From Orrella sp037026685 (GTDB lineage Bacteria; Pseudomonadota; Gammaproteobacteria; Burkholderiales; Burkholderiaceae_B), in the NCBI RefSeq assembly GCF_037026685.1, contig NZ_JBANET010000018.1, forward strand, positions 25,250 through 89,249: a stretch of DNA of 64,000 nt, given 5' to 3'. Made by a program: the position numbers and the translations under genes. Below the pieces are notes generated by a model that worked only from the letters and a program-made list of their open reading frames with translations, had not been told where the DNA came from and did no database searches. Positions 33,971 to 42,587 of this stretch are shown one piece after another (position 1 is the stretch's first letter; every line of letters starts with the position of its first letter).

Positions 33971-34692
33971 GCAAGGTCTCCTTTGGTGTCGTCGAACGCG
34001 GCATCGATCTCCTGCACCTGCATGCGCGCATAGATGGCCGCCGCGCCGCTGAGCTCCCATACCGGCGCGCCGGCCAGCACCTTTTCGGCCGCCTCGTCCT
34101 CCTTGCGCATCTTGGCCACGGCGGCCTGCACGATCTCCGGCGCCTGGTCGCGCGGCACGCAGATCACGCCATCGCCATCGGCCACGACCAGGTCGCCTGG
34201 CCGTACCGTGACGCCTTCGCAGACCACGGGCGCGTTGACCATGCCATGCCCGTTCTTGTCGGGGTGGATGGGCCAGATGTGGGTGGACCAGACCGGCAGG
34301 CCCAGCGCGCGCACCTGGTCCACGTCGCGTATGCAGCCTTGCACGATCACGCCGGCCAGCCCTTTCTGCAGCGCATAGCGGGTAGCCAGGTCGCCCCATT
34401 GGGCGCCGGACAGTTCGGCCTGGCAGACCACCACCAGCACATCGCCGGGCTCGGCCAGGTACAGGGCGCGGTGCATCATCAGGTTGTCGCCCGGCCAGCA
34501 GTAGGCCGTGACGGCGGGGCCGGCGATCCTGGGCTGTTCTTCACGGATCGGCCGCATGCGTGCACCCAGCAGGGCCGCCCGTCCGGCCACGCCCATGGCT
34601 TCGTGCACGTCGGCCACGGTGGCCTGGCGCGCTTGGGCGACGGTGGCCGCATCGACGCGGCGCACCTTGAGATAAACCGTCGATTGCGTCAT
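33967..34692 (-). CDS. RraA-like / HMG-aldolase family protein
   Basis: A 241-residue protein of the RraA/4-hydroxy-4-methyl-2-oxoglutarate aldolase fold. It shows GVIVQGCIRDVDQVRALGLPVW and the metal-site region GDLVVADGDGVICVPRD. In catabolic settings such proteins are class II pyruvate aldolases or oxaloacetate decarboxylases rather than RNase E inhibitors. The start at 34692 has GGAG nine bases upstream; the ATG at 34701 has none. The operon context supports a C-C lyase acting after the oxidase and dioxygenase. Confidence 0.85.
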   Translation of the reverse strand: MTQSTVYLKVRRVDAATVAQARQATVADVHEAMGVAGRAALLGARMRPIREEQPRIAGPAVTAYCWPGDNLMMHRALYLAEPGDVLVVVCQAELSGAQWGDLATRYALQKGLAGVIVQGCIRDVDQVRALGLPVWSTHIWPIHPDKNGHGMVNAPVVCEGVTVRPGDLVVADGDGVICVPRDQAPEIVQAAVAKMRKEDEAAEKVLAGAPVWELSGAAAIYARMQVQEIDAAFDDTKGDLA

Positions 34693-34706
34693 GGCTGGCA
34701 TCTCCG

Positions 34707-35585
34707 TCAGGCCTGCGGCACGCAGTATTGGTCGGCCGGCAGGCGGAAAGTGGTGCGCTTCATCAGGCGCGGCTGCGCCAGGGTCATGGTGTCGCGCCGG
34801 TGCATGGTGCAGCCGTTGTCCCAGATCATCAGGTCGCCGTTGCGCACCTTGTGGCGGTAGGCCAGCGCGGGCCGCCCGCCCGCCTCGAACAACATGGGCA
34901 GCACGCGCGCGTTTTCCTCTTCGGAAAGTCCTTCTATGGAAACCAGCGTGGTGGGGTCGGCGTACAGGGCCTTGCGCCCGCTCTTCGGATGCGTCAACAC
35001 CACGGGGTGGCGCGCATCGGGCAGGCTGAGCATGGCGTTGGCCTTGTCCTTTTCCTTGAGCTCGAGCATGTTCAGCAAGGCATAGCGCTTGGCGTAGCGA
35101 TAGACGCCCGTGCGCCCGTCGACCAGGCGCCGGATGTCCTGCGGCAGGCTGTCCCAGGCACCGTACTGATTCGCCCAGTAAATGTCGCCGCCGTCGCGCG
35201 GTACTTCCGTGCCGTACAGGATGGCGCCGGTGGCCGGGCGCTGCTGGAAGGTCTGGTCCGAATGCCAGTCCACGTCGTCGCCGCCGGCAAAGCCGCCGAC
35301 GAAGCGGCCGTCGGCGTACTTGAGCGTGCTGAAGTAGATGATCTCCGGGTGATAGGGCGACTGGATGTCCTTGCGCACGGTGGCGTCGCACACGCCGAAG
35401 TGCTGGCTCAGGCGCACCAGCTCGGATTCCTCCAGCGCCTGGCGCCGGAAGATCATCACGGGCGAGCGCTGCCAGATCTCCTTGAGGGCCTGGATGGCCT
35501 GCGGGTCTTCGAGGATGTCGGGCACGTCTGCATGCACTTGCACGACGAAGTCCGTATGCAGGGCGGTGGTCTGGATCTGCGGCAT
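34707..35585 (-). CDS. TauD/TfdA-family Fe(II)/2-oxoglutarate dioxygenase
   Basis: A 292-residue dioxygenase with the proximal iron ligands in DVDWHSDQTF and the distal histidine in DNGCTMHRRD, plus an arginine (RLMKRTTFRLP) that can bind 2-oxoglutarate. The family hydroxylates sulfonates, phenoxyacetates and related acids. The start at 35585 has AGGAGGAGA immediately upstream. It follows the FMN oxidase gene and precedes the aldolase-like gene. The substrate is unknown. Confidence 0.9.
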   Translation of the reverse strand: MPQIQTTALHTDFVVQVHADVPDILEDPQAIQALKEIWQRSPVMIFRRQALEESELVRLSQHFGVCDATVRKDIQSPYHPEIIYFSTLKYADGRFVGGFAGGDDVDWHSDQTFQQRPATGAILYGTEVPRDGGDIYWANQYGAWDSLPQDIRRLVDGRTGVYRYAKRYALLNMLELKEKDKANAMLSLPDARHPVVLTHPKSGRKALYADPTTLVSIEGLSEEENARVLPMLFEAGGRPALAYRHKVRNGDLMIWDNGCTMHRRDTMTLAQPRLMKRTTFRLPADQYCVPQA

Positions 35586-35602
35586 CTTGTCTCCTCCTGT
35601 TC

Positions 35603-36784
35603 TCATCGGGATATGGCCGGGTGTCCGCCCGCCGGCCACAGATAGCTTGGGTCGAGCGCCTCGAAGCGCGGGCAGCCTATCTGCGCCAGCACCATGTCGA
35701 TCTCGTTGCGCAGGATCTGCAGCACGCGCGCCACGCCCGCCTGCGCGCCCGCCGCGACGGCAAAGACCGGGGGCCGGCCGAAGAGGCACGAGCGAGCGCC
35801 CAGGCATCGCGCGATGACCACGTCCGAGCCGCGGCGCACGCCGCTGTCCAGGATCAGTTCCACGCGTTCGCCTACCGCCTGGCGGATGGCCGGCAGCATC
35901 TCCAGCGGCGCAGGTGCCGCATCGAGCTGGCGGCCGCCGTGGTTGGACACGACCAGGGCGTCGGCGCCCAGCTGCATGGCTTGCATGGCGTCCGCCGGAT
36001 GCAGGATGCCCTTGATGGCCAGCGGGCCGTCCCAGCCCGCGCGGATGCGCCGCAGGTTGTCCCAGTCGATGCGCGGCGCCGGCGTGAGCGTGCCGTACAG
36101 GTCCGCCACCTGCGAGGCGCTGGCGCCTTGCCGGGCATAGGGCTGCCAGTTGCGCATCATCGGCATGCCTCCGGTGCGCAGGTAGCGCAGCACCCATGCC
36201 GGATGCATGAGCGCATCCATCGCCACGCCGGGCGTCATGCGAAAGGGCCGCGAGAAGCCGTTGCGGCGGTTGCGTTCGCGGTTGGCGTTCACGGGCACGT
36301 CCACCGACACGACCAGCACGCCCACGCCGGCCTGCCGGGCGCGGCTGACCAGGTCGGCATTGATGCGCTCGTCCGAGGTGCAATACATCTGGAACCAGAC
36401 GTGCCCGGGCGCGGCGGCGGCAATGTCCTCCAGGGCGCCGTTGCTCGCGCTGGAAAGCAGGAAGGGCACGTCGGCCTGGCGCGCGGCCCGGGCCTGCATC
36501 AGGTCGGCATCCGCGCGCCACAAGCCGGCCAGGCCGGTGGGCGAAATGCCGATGGGGCTGGCATAGGTCCGCCCCAGCAGCCGCACGCTCTGGTCGCGCT
36601 CGCCCACGTCGCGCAGGTACCGCGGCACCAGCCTGTACTGCATGAAGGCCGCGCGATTGCGCTGCAGGCAGTGCTCGTCGTCCACGCCGCCGTCGATGAA
36701 ATCGAAGGCGATGCGGGGCAGGCGGCGCCGGGCCAGTTCGCGCATCTGGTCGAGGTTGATCACCGATTGCATGTCCATGGGCAT
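35603..36784 (-). CDS. FMN-dependent alpha-hydroxy-acid oxidase/dehydrogenase, LldD-like
   Basis: A 393-residue enzyme of the lactate dehydrogenase/glycolate oxidase family. It has the N-terminal FDFIDGGVDDE, FMN contacts in LLSSASNGALEDIA and WFQMYCTSDE, and the catalytic histidine in LVVSNHGGRQLD, followed by DSGVRRGSDVV. The start is uncertain among ATGs at 36784, 36778 and 36772, none with a clear ribosome site; a GTG at 36835 gives an unrelated extension. First gene of its operon. It would oxidise a 2-hydroxyacid to the oxoacid. Confidence 0.9.
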   Translation of the reverse strand: MPMDMQSVINLDQMRELARRRLPRIAFDFIDGGVDDEHCLQRNRAAFMQYRLVPRYLRDVGERDQSVRLLGRTYASPIGISPTGLAGLWRADADLMQARAARQADVPFLLSSASNGALEDIAAAAPGHVWFQMYCTSDERINADLVSRARQAGVGVLVVSVDVPVNANRERNRRNGFSRPFRMTPGVAMDALMHPAWVLRYLRTGGMPMMRNWQPYARQGASASQVADLYGTLTPAPRIDWDNLRRIRAGWDGPLAIKGILHPADAMQAMQLGADALVVSNHGGRQLDAAPAPLEMLPAIRQAVGERVELILDSGVRRGSDVVIARCLGARSCLFGRPPVFAVAAGAQAGVARVLQILRNEIDMVLAQIGCPRFEALDPSYLWPAGGHPAISR

Positions 36785-36860
36785 GTGGGGCGGTCTGTGG
36801 ATGTCACCCCAGCACCATAGGTGCGCATCGGGCACGTGGGCGGTCCGCGCATGCCGTTCG

Positions 36861-36875
36861 TTTCACATATTGAAA
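36861..36875. promoter_or_regulatory. Palindrome, candidate IclR site
   Basis: TTTCA-CATAT-TGAAA is a perfect 5+5 inverted repeat, 77 bases upstream of the hydroxyacid oxidase start. The operon ends with an IclR gene, and IclR proteins often bind TTTCA/TGAAA arms. Confidence 0.5.
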
Positions 36876-36916
36876 ATCTCGGGCGGGCACGGCCTGCTCG
36901 GAATTCGTAATTCAAG

Positions 36917-36938
36917 ATGAATACAAAATCGTATTCAT
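36917..36938. promoter_or_regulatory. Perfect 8+8 inverted repeat upstream of the CoA-transferase promoter
   Basis: ATGAATAC (36917-36924) and GTATTCAT (36931-36938) flank six bases. The repeat ends five bases before the -35 box at 36944, an activator or repressor position. The GntR gene at the far end of this operon (42588) is a candidate binder. Confidence 0.6.
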
Positions 36939-36943
36939 AAATG

Positions 36944-36972
36944 TTGACGTAGTAGGTTCCCGTTTGTATATT
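36944..36972 (+). promoter_or_regulatory. Sigma-70 promoter of the CoA-transferase/carboxylase operon
   Basis: TTGACG (36944-36949) and TATATT (36967-36972) are separated by the ideal 17 bases. The start codon follows 46 bases after the -10 box. Confidence 0.7.
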
Positions 36973-37018
36973 GGCTTCGGAGACAAGCCGGCTCCCCAGA
37001 GAGCCGTAAAGGAAAGCC

Positions 37019-38272
37019 ATGCAAAACAATGACCTGCCCGCCGCCAGCGGGCCGCTGGCCGGGTGCCGGGTGATCGAGCTGGGGTCCACCGTGGCCGGTC
37101 CGTTCTGCGCCCGGCTGATGGCCGATTTCGGCGCCGACGTGATCAAGGTCGAACAAAAGGAGGGCGACGCCGTCAGGTCCATGGGCCGGCAAAAGGCCGG
37201 GCGCTCCTTGTACGGCGCCTCGATCCTGCGCAACAAGCGCAACGTTTCGGTGGACCTGCGGCAGGAGAAAGGCCGCCAGGTCGTGGGCCGGCTGTGCCGC
37301 TCGGCCGATATCGTCATCGAGAATTTCCGCCCGGGCACCCTGGAAAACTGGGGCATGGGCTACGAAGCCCTTGCCGCCGGAAACCCGGGCCTGGTCCTGG
37401 TACGCATCAGCGGCTATGGACAGGACGGGCCCTACAGCCGGCGGCCCGGCTATGGCGTGGTCTGCGAGGCCATCAGCGGCATCCGCGAGGTAACGGGCGA
37501 TCCCGACCGGCCGCCGGCGCGCGTGGCCGTGTCCATGACGGACTACATCACCGGCCTGTACGCCGCCTTCGGCGCGGTCATGGCCATCCTCGACAGGCAG
37601 CGCACCGGCCTGGGCCAGGTGATCGACGCCGCCTTGTACGAGTCGGCCTTCAGCTTCATGGAGCCGCACATTCCGGCGTACCAGCAGCTGGGCATCGTGG
37701 CGCGCCGCTGCGGTTCGCGCCTGCCCGGCCATACGCCCAATTCCTTGTACGCCACCGCCGACGGCCGCTACATACACATCACCGCGGGCTCGCAGAGCAT
37801 ATTCAAGCGGCTCGCCGCCGCCATGGGCCAGCCCGGCCTGCTGGACGATCCCCGCTACGCGACGCCGACCGCGCGCGCCGCCCACGAAGACCAGACCGAT
37901 GCGCTGGTGCAGGCCTGGACCGGCTCCAAGACCCTGGCGGAACTGGAGCGGCTGCTCGAGGAGGCCAACGTGCCGGCCTCGCGGGTGTACGACATGGCCG
38001 ACATCTTTGCCGATCCGCACTACGCGGCGCGCCGGATGATCGTGACGGCGCAGGATCCGCAGCTGGGGCCGGTGGCCATGGCCAACGTGGTGCCGCGCTT
38101 GTCGCGCAACCCCGGCGCCGTGCGCTGGGCCGGCCGGGACACCGGCCAGGACACCCAAGCCGTGCTGCGGGACGCCCTGGGCATGACGCCGTCGGAGCTG
38201 GCCGAGCTAGCCGCTTGCGGGGCCATCCATCACGCGCCGTCGGCGCAGCAATCCAAGGAGCAGATGCCATGA
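37019..38272 (+). CDS. CaiB/BaiF-family (class III) CoA-transferase
   Basis: A 417-residue transferase with the N-terminal LAGCRVIELGSTVAGPFCARLMADFGADVIKVE, given here as VIELGSTVAGPFCARLMADF, and the catalytic aspartate in SMTDYITGLYAAFG. AAAGGAAAGCC precedes the start. It overlaps the biotin carrier gene by ATGA. It would activate a carboxylic acid to its CoA ester for the carboxylase encoded next. Confidence 0.92.
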   Translation: MQNNDLPAASGPLAGCRVIELGSTVAGPFCARLMADFGADVIKVEQKEGDAVRSMGRQKAGRSLYGASILRNKRNVSVDLRQEKGRQVVGRLCRSADIVIENFRPGTLENWGMGYEALAAGNPGLVLVRISGYGQDGPYSRRPGYGVVCEAISGIREVTGDPDRPPARVAVSMTDYITGLYAAFGAVMAILDRQRTGLGQVIDAALYESAFSFMEPHIPAYQQLGIVARRCGSRLPGHTPNSLYATADGRYIHITAGSQSIFKRLAAAMGQPGLLDDPRYATPTARAAHEDQTDALVQAWTGSKTLAELERLLEEANVPASRVYDMADIFADPHYAARRMIVTAQDPQLGPVAMANVVPRLSRNPGAVRWAGRDTGQDTQAVLRDALGMTPSELAELAACGAIHHAPSAQQSKEQMP

Positions 38273-38490
38273 CGAACGTCGAGATCGAAGCGCCCACGAC
38301 CGGAACGGTCTGGAAGGTCGAGCGCAAAGCCGGCGAGCCGGTGCAGGAAGGCGAGGTCGTGCTGATCCTCGAATCCATGAAGATGGAGATCCCGGTCGAG
38401 TCTCCGCGCGCGGGCATCGTGTCCAGCATGAAGGTGGCGCCGGGCGATACCGTCGAGGAAGGCCAGATCCTGTGCGTGGTGCAGCCATGA
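38269..38490 (+). CDS. Stand-alone biotin carboxyl carrier protein
   Basis: A 73-residue biotinyl domain with the attachment site ESMKME, biotin on K38. It is just long enough for one lipoyl/biotinyl fold, whereas AccB carries an extra N-terminal region. It overlaps both neighbours by four bases (38269-38272 and 38487-38490). It shuttles carboxyl groups between the biotin carboxylase at 40144 and the transferase at 38487. Confidence 0.92.
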   Translation: MTNVEIEAPTTGTVWKVERKAGEPVQEGEVVLILESMKMEIPVESPRAGIVSSMKVAPGDTVEEGQILCVVQP

Positions 38491-40103
38491 CGAGCGCCGC
38501 AGCATCCAGGCAGGCGGCCGGCGGGCAGGCCGGCGCGGACGTCCGCCGCGACCAGCTGGACGAACTGGCGTTTCGCCGCGCGCAGTCGCGGCAGATGGGC
38601 GGGCAGGCCGCCATCGAGCGCCAGCACCAGGCCAACCGACTGACGGTGCGCGAACGCATCGACGCGCTGGCCGACCCGGGCAGCTTCCGCGAAATCGGCA
38701 CGCTGGCGGGCGCCGGTTCCTACGACGGGAACAACCGGCTGGTGTCGGTCGTGCCCGCGCCCTATGTCGCGGGGCTGGCGCGCATCGGCGGGCGGCCGGT
38801 GGCCCTGGGCGGCGAGGATTTCACCGTGCGCGGCGGCACCACTTTCGGCAGTACGCGCCGCAAGGGCGGGCAGGGTGGCTTCATCGAGGATCTTGCGCAC
38901 CACTACCGCATCCCGCTGGTCAACCTGATCGACGGCGCCGGAGGCAGCGTGACTTCGCTCAAGCGCCGTGGCCACAGCGTGTTTCCGGGCGTGCATGGTT
39001 TCGAGCGTTCCGTGGAGCTGCTGGGCGAGGTGCCCGTGGTTTCGGCGGTGCTGGGCACGGCGGCCGGCGGGCCGGCCGGGCGCGCGATCCTGTCGCACTT
39101 TTCCGTCATGGTGCGCGGCACCAGCCAGATATTTGCCGCCGGTCCTCCCGTGGTCAAGCGCTCGCTGGGACAGACGATCGACAAGAACGACCTGGGCGGG
39201 GCGCGCGTGGCCGTGGACCAGGCCGGCACCATCCATAACGCGGCCGATTCGGAGGCGCAGGCCTTCGAGCAGATGCGCCGGTTCCTGAGCTTCATGCCGG
39301 ACAACGTCTGGGAACTGCCGCCGGTGCTGCCTTGCGACGATCCGGTGGACCGTTGCGAAGAGGCGCTGGCCGGCATCGTGCCGGAAAAGCGCACGCAAGC
39401 CTACAACATGCACCGCCTGGTCTGCATGGTTTGCGATACCGATTCCTGCTTCGAGATCCGGCCCAGCTACGGGCGCTCGGTCATCACCATGCTGGCCCGC
39501 CTGGGCGGGCGGCCGGTGGGCATCGTGGCCAACAACCCCATGGTCTACGGCGGCGCCATGAACGCCGATTCGGCCCGCAAGCAGATCCATTTCATGGACC
39601 TGTGCGATACCTTCCACATCCCGCTGGTGTTCTTCGTGGACGTGCCGGGTTTCATGGTCGGCCTGAAGGCCGAACAGGAGGGCACGCTGCGCGAAGGCAT
39701 GCGGGCCGTGAGCATGGCGGCCAAGCTGCGCGTGCCGACCCTGACGCTGGTGATCCGCAAATGCTACGGCATGGCCGGGATGGCCACCTGCAACAAGAAC
39801 GATATCGACCTGAAGCTCGCCTGGCCCTCGGCCGAGTGGGGGTCCCTGCCCGTCGAAGGCGGGGTCGCCGCCGCGTTCCGCAAGGAGATCATGGCCGCTG
39901 CGGACCCGGCCGCGCGCGAACGGGAAATCGAGGCCGAGCTCAAGCCGTATGCCTCGCCGTTCCGGACGGCCGAAGCATTCGCGGTCGAGGAAATCATCGA
40001 TCCGCGCGAGACGCGCCCGGTGCTGTGCGAGTTCGTGGCGCTGGCCGAGCGCCGCCTGCGCATCGGCGTGGGGCAAAAGGCGCGCTACGGCGTGCTGCCC
40101 TGA
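38487..40103 (+). CDS. Acyl-CoA carboxylase carboxyltransferase subunit
   Basis: A 538-residue protein of the propionyl/methylcrotonyl-CoA carboxylase beta type with fused N- and C-terminal crotonase-like halves. Visible landmarks are LIDGAGGSV in the first half and FFVDVPGFMVGLKAEQEG and GMAGMATCNKND in the second. The start at 38487 overlaps the carrier stop. With the CoA-transferase upstream, the acceptor is probably an acyl- or enoyl-CoA made from an imported acid. Confidence 0.92.
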   Translation: MTSAAASRQAAGGQAGADVRRDQLDELAFRRAQSRQMGGQAAIERQHQANRLTVRERIDALADPGSFREIGTLAGAGSYDGNNRLVSVVPAPYVAGLARIGGRPVALGGEDFTVRGGTTFGSTRRKGGQGGFIEDLAHHYRIPLVNLIDGAGGSVTSLKRRGHSVFPGVHGFERSVELLGEVPVVSAVLGTAAGGPAGRAILSHFSVMVRGTSQIFAAGPPVVKRSLGQTIDKNDLGGARVAVDQAGTIHNAADSEAQAFEQMRRFLSFMPDNVWELPPVLPCDDPVDRCEEALAGIVPEKRTQAYNMHRLVCMVCDTDSCFEIRPSYGRSVITMLARLGGRPVGIVANNPMVYGGAMNADSARKQIHFMDLCDTFHIPLVFFVDVPGFMVGLKAEQEGTLREGMRAVSMAAKLRVPTLTLVIRKCYGMAGMATCNKNDIDLKLAWPSAEWGSLPVEGGVAAAFRKEIMAAADPAAREREIEAELKPYASPFRTAEAFAVEEIIDPRETRPVLCEFVALAERRLRIGVGQKARYGVLP

Positions 40104-40143
40104 ACCTTCTTTGTCATCCCGCGCAACGAGGGCGCCAGCCATC

Positions 40144-41511
40144 ATGGACAAGCTTCTGATCGCCAACCGCGGTGAAATCGCCTGCCGGATCATCCAGAGC
40201 TGCCGGCGCCTGGGCATCGCAACGGTAGCTGTCTATTCCGACGCCGACCGCTCGGCGCAGCACGTGCAATGGGCGGACGAAGCCGTGGCCGTCGGCCCGG
40301 CCCCGGCACGGGAAAGCTACCTGGACGCGCCGGCCATACTGGAGGCGGCGCGCCGCTGCGGCGCCACCGCGGTCCATCCGGGCTATGGCTTCCTGGCCGA
40401 GAACGCGGCGTTCGCCCAGGCTGTCGTATCCGCGGGGATGGCCTGGGTGGGGCCCTCGGCGCAGTGCATCCGGGACATGGGCGACAAGGAGCGCGCCCGC
40501 GCCATCGCCAGCGCCGCGGGCGTGCCGGTGTTGCCGGGCAGCGGCCGTTTCACGCCGCAGGACGCGGCCGGCCTGGCGCAGGCCGCGCAGGCGGTGCAGT
40601 TCCCTCTGCTGGTCAAGGCCGCGGCCGGTGGCGGCGGGATCGGCATGCGCCGCGTCGATGCGCCCGAGGCGCTTGCGCAGGTCGTTGCCGCGACCCAATC
40701 GATGGCCGGCAAGGCCTTCGGTTCGGCCAGCGTCTATCTCGAACGGTACGTGCCCCGGGCCCGCCACCTAGAGGTACAGGTCTTCGGGTTCGGGGATGGC
40801 ACCGCCGTGCATCTGCACGATCGCGAGTGTTCGATACAGCGGCGCTTCCAGAAGATCATCGAAGAGGCGCCCGCGCCCGGGATTTCCCAGGCCGTGCGCG
40901 AGCAACTGCAAGCCTCGGCCGTGGCGCTGGCGGCGGCCCAACGCTATAGCGGGGCGGGCACGGTGGAGTTCATCTATGACTGCGAGCGCGAAACGGTTTA
41001 TTTCCTGGAGATGAATACGCGCATCCAGGTCGAGCATCCGGTGACCGAGATGATTACCGGCATAGACCTGGTCGGCTGGCAGATCCAGCATGCGCTCGGG
41101 CGCCTGTCGCCGCTGGCCCAGCCGCAGATCGGCCTGCGGGGCCATGCGCTCGAGTGCCGCTTGTACGCCGAACGCCCAGAAAAGGGCTTCATGCCTGCCC
41201 CCGGACGCATCGAGCGGCTGGCCTGGCCGGCCGCGCAGGAGGGGCTGCGCATCGATACCGGCGTGCGGGCGGGCGACAGCATCTCGCCTCATTACGATCC
41301 GATGATCGGCAAGGTCATCGCGCACGGCGCCAACCGGTCCGAGGCCATCGGCCGGCTGGCCGCGGCGATGGACGCGCTGCACATCGAAGGGCTGGACACC
41401 AACGCGGGCTTCCTGAGGGACGTGCTGCGCGACCCGGCGTTTCTCGACGCCTGCGTCACGACCGGATTCGTGGATGCGTTTCTCGCCCGCCGCAAGCAGG
41501 CCGTGGCCTGA
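40144..41511 (+). CDS. Biotin carboxylase subunit of an acyl-CoA carboxylase
   Basis: A 455-residue ATP-grasp enzyme: N-terminal KLLIANRGEIACRII, the glycine-rich ATP loop KAAAGGGGIGMRRV and the active-site stretch NTRIQVEHPVTEMITGIDLV. It lacks a C-terminal biotinyl domain, consistent with the separate carrier at 38269. A 40-base gap separates it from the transferase subunit. Confidence 0.94.
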   Translation: MDKLLIANRGEIACRIIQSCRRLGIATVAVYSDADRSAQHVQWADEAVAVGPAPARESYLDAPAILEAARRCGATAVHPGYGFLAENAAFAQAVVSAGMAWVGPSAQCIRDMGDKERARAIASAAGVPVLPGSGRFTPQDAAGLAQAAQAVQFPLLVKAAAGGGGIGMRRVDAPEALAQVVAATQSMAGKAFGSASVYLERYVPRARHLEVQVFGFGDGTAVHLHDRECSIQRRFQKIIEEAPAPGISQAVREQLQASAVALAAAQRYSGAGTVEFIYDCERETVYFLEMNTRIQVEHPVTEMITGIDLVGWQIQHALGRLSPLAQPQIGLRGHALECRLYAERPEKGFMPAPGRIERLAWPAAQEGLRIDTGVRAGDSISPHYDPMIGKVIAHGANRSEAIGRLAAAMDALHIEGLDTNAGFLRDVLRDPAFLDACVTTGFVDAFLARRKQAVA

Positions 41512-41525
41512 CGATGCGGCTCACC

Positions 41526-41551
41526 GGCTGCCCGCCTGGCGGCGGGCAGCC
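41526..41551 (+). other. Perfect 11-bp intercistronic hairpin before a Bug gene
   Basis: GGCTGCCCGCC (41526-41536) and GGCGGGCAGCC (41541-41551) pair completely around a TGGC loop, between the biotin carboxylase stop and the Bug start. No T-run follows. It could terminate most transcripts or protect one side of a processed mRNA, giving the Bug gene a different expression level. Confidence 0.65.
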
Positions 41552-41588
41552 AATACCTACATTCACCGAAAAGGTGGAGGAGACAAGC

Positions 41589-42554
41589 ATGCGCAAGACT
41601 TTAGCCAAGGCCGGCATTGCATTGGGCTTGTGCCTGGCGGCCGCTGCCGCCGCCGCGGACTATCCGGACAAGCCGATCCGGATGTACATCGGCTTCTCGC
41701 CCGGCAGCGCCACCGACATCGTCGGCCGGGTGATCGCCGACGCGCTGGCCAAGCGCCTGGGCCAGCCGGTCATCGTCGAGAACAAGGTAGGGGCGGGCGG
41801 CTCGATCGCCGCGCAGGACACCGCGCGCGCCGCCCCGGACGGCTACACCCTGCTGACCGTCTCCAGCGCCATTGCCGTCAATCCCGCCGTATACAAGGGG
41901 GCCGGCGACGTGCTGCGCGGGTTGGCGCCCATCGCGATGATCGGCTATCAGCCCACGGTGCTGCTGGCAGGCAACAAGCTGCCCGTCGATACGCTCCAGG
42001 CCTTCGTCGGCCATGCCAGGCAGCATCCGGGCGAGCTGAATTTCGGCAGCTCCGGGGTGGGCGGCTCGACCCACCTGGCCATGGAGGAATTCGCCAACGT
42101 AACCGGCACGTCGCTGACCCACATCCCGTACAAGGGCAATGCCCAGGCCAGCGCCGCGCTGCTGGGCGGGGAGATTTCCGCCCTGATGGACACTGTCATG
42201 CTGGCGGCCCCGCTGGTCCAGTCGGGGCGGGCCAAGGGCCTGGCGGTGACCGGCGAGCGGCGCTCCGCCTTGATGCCGGATGTGCCGACCTTCGCCGAGG
42301 CGGGCGTGCCCGAGTATGACCGCAGCCTGTTCTTCGGCGTCATGGCGCCTGCCGGCCTGCCCGAGGCGCTGGTGCAAAAGCTCAATCGGGAGGTCAATGC
42401 GGCGCTGCAGGACGCCGCGGTGCGGGAGCGGCTGATGAAGACGGGCGGGCTTAGCCTGCATGACGGCACGGCGGCCGATTTCCAGCGCATCCTGGACGAG
42501 GAGGTGGCCCTGTGGCGGCGCGTGGCGGAGTCGGCGAACATCTCGGCCAAGTAA
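41589..42554 (+). CDS. Bug/TctC-family periplasmic solute-binding protein
   Basis: A 321-residue exported protein with a signal peptide of about 23 residues ending in an alanine run, then YPDKPIRMYIGFSPGSATD. It has IPYKGNAQASAALLGG in the middle. GGAGGAGA precedes the start. Last gene of the CoA-transferase/carboxylase operon and separated from it by a strong hairpin. Confidence 0.92.
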   Translation: MRKTLAKAGIALGLCLAAAAAAADYPDKPIRMYIGFSPGSATDIVGRVIADALAKRLGQPVIVENKVGAGGSIAAQDTARAAPDGYTLLTVSSAIAVNPAVYKGAGDVLRGLAPIAMIGYQPTVLLAGNKLPVDTLQAFVGHARQHPGELNFGSSGVGGSTHLAMEEFANVTGTSLTHIPYKGNAQASAALLGGEISALMDTVMLAAPLVQSGRAKGLAVTGERRSALMPDVPTFAEAGVPEYDRSLFFGVMAPAGLPEALVQKLNREVNAALQDAAVRERLMKTGGLSLHDGTAADFQRILDEEVALWRRVAESANISAK

Positions 42555-42561
42555 GCTGCGC

Positions 42562-42587
42562 GGGCGGGCGCGGCGCCCAGCCCGCCC
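42562..42587. terminator. Hairpin filling the gap between converging genes
   Basis: GGGCGGGC (42562-42569) and GCCCGCCC (42580-42587) pair around a 10-base loop; the right arm ends at the base before the GntR stop. No T-run. Same design as the hairpins at 1511 and 32008. Confidence 0.5.
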
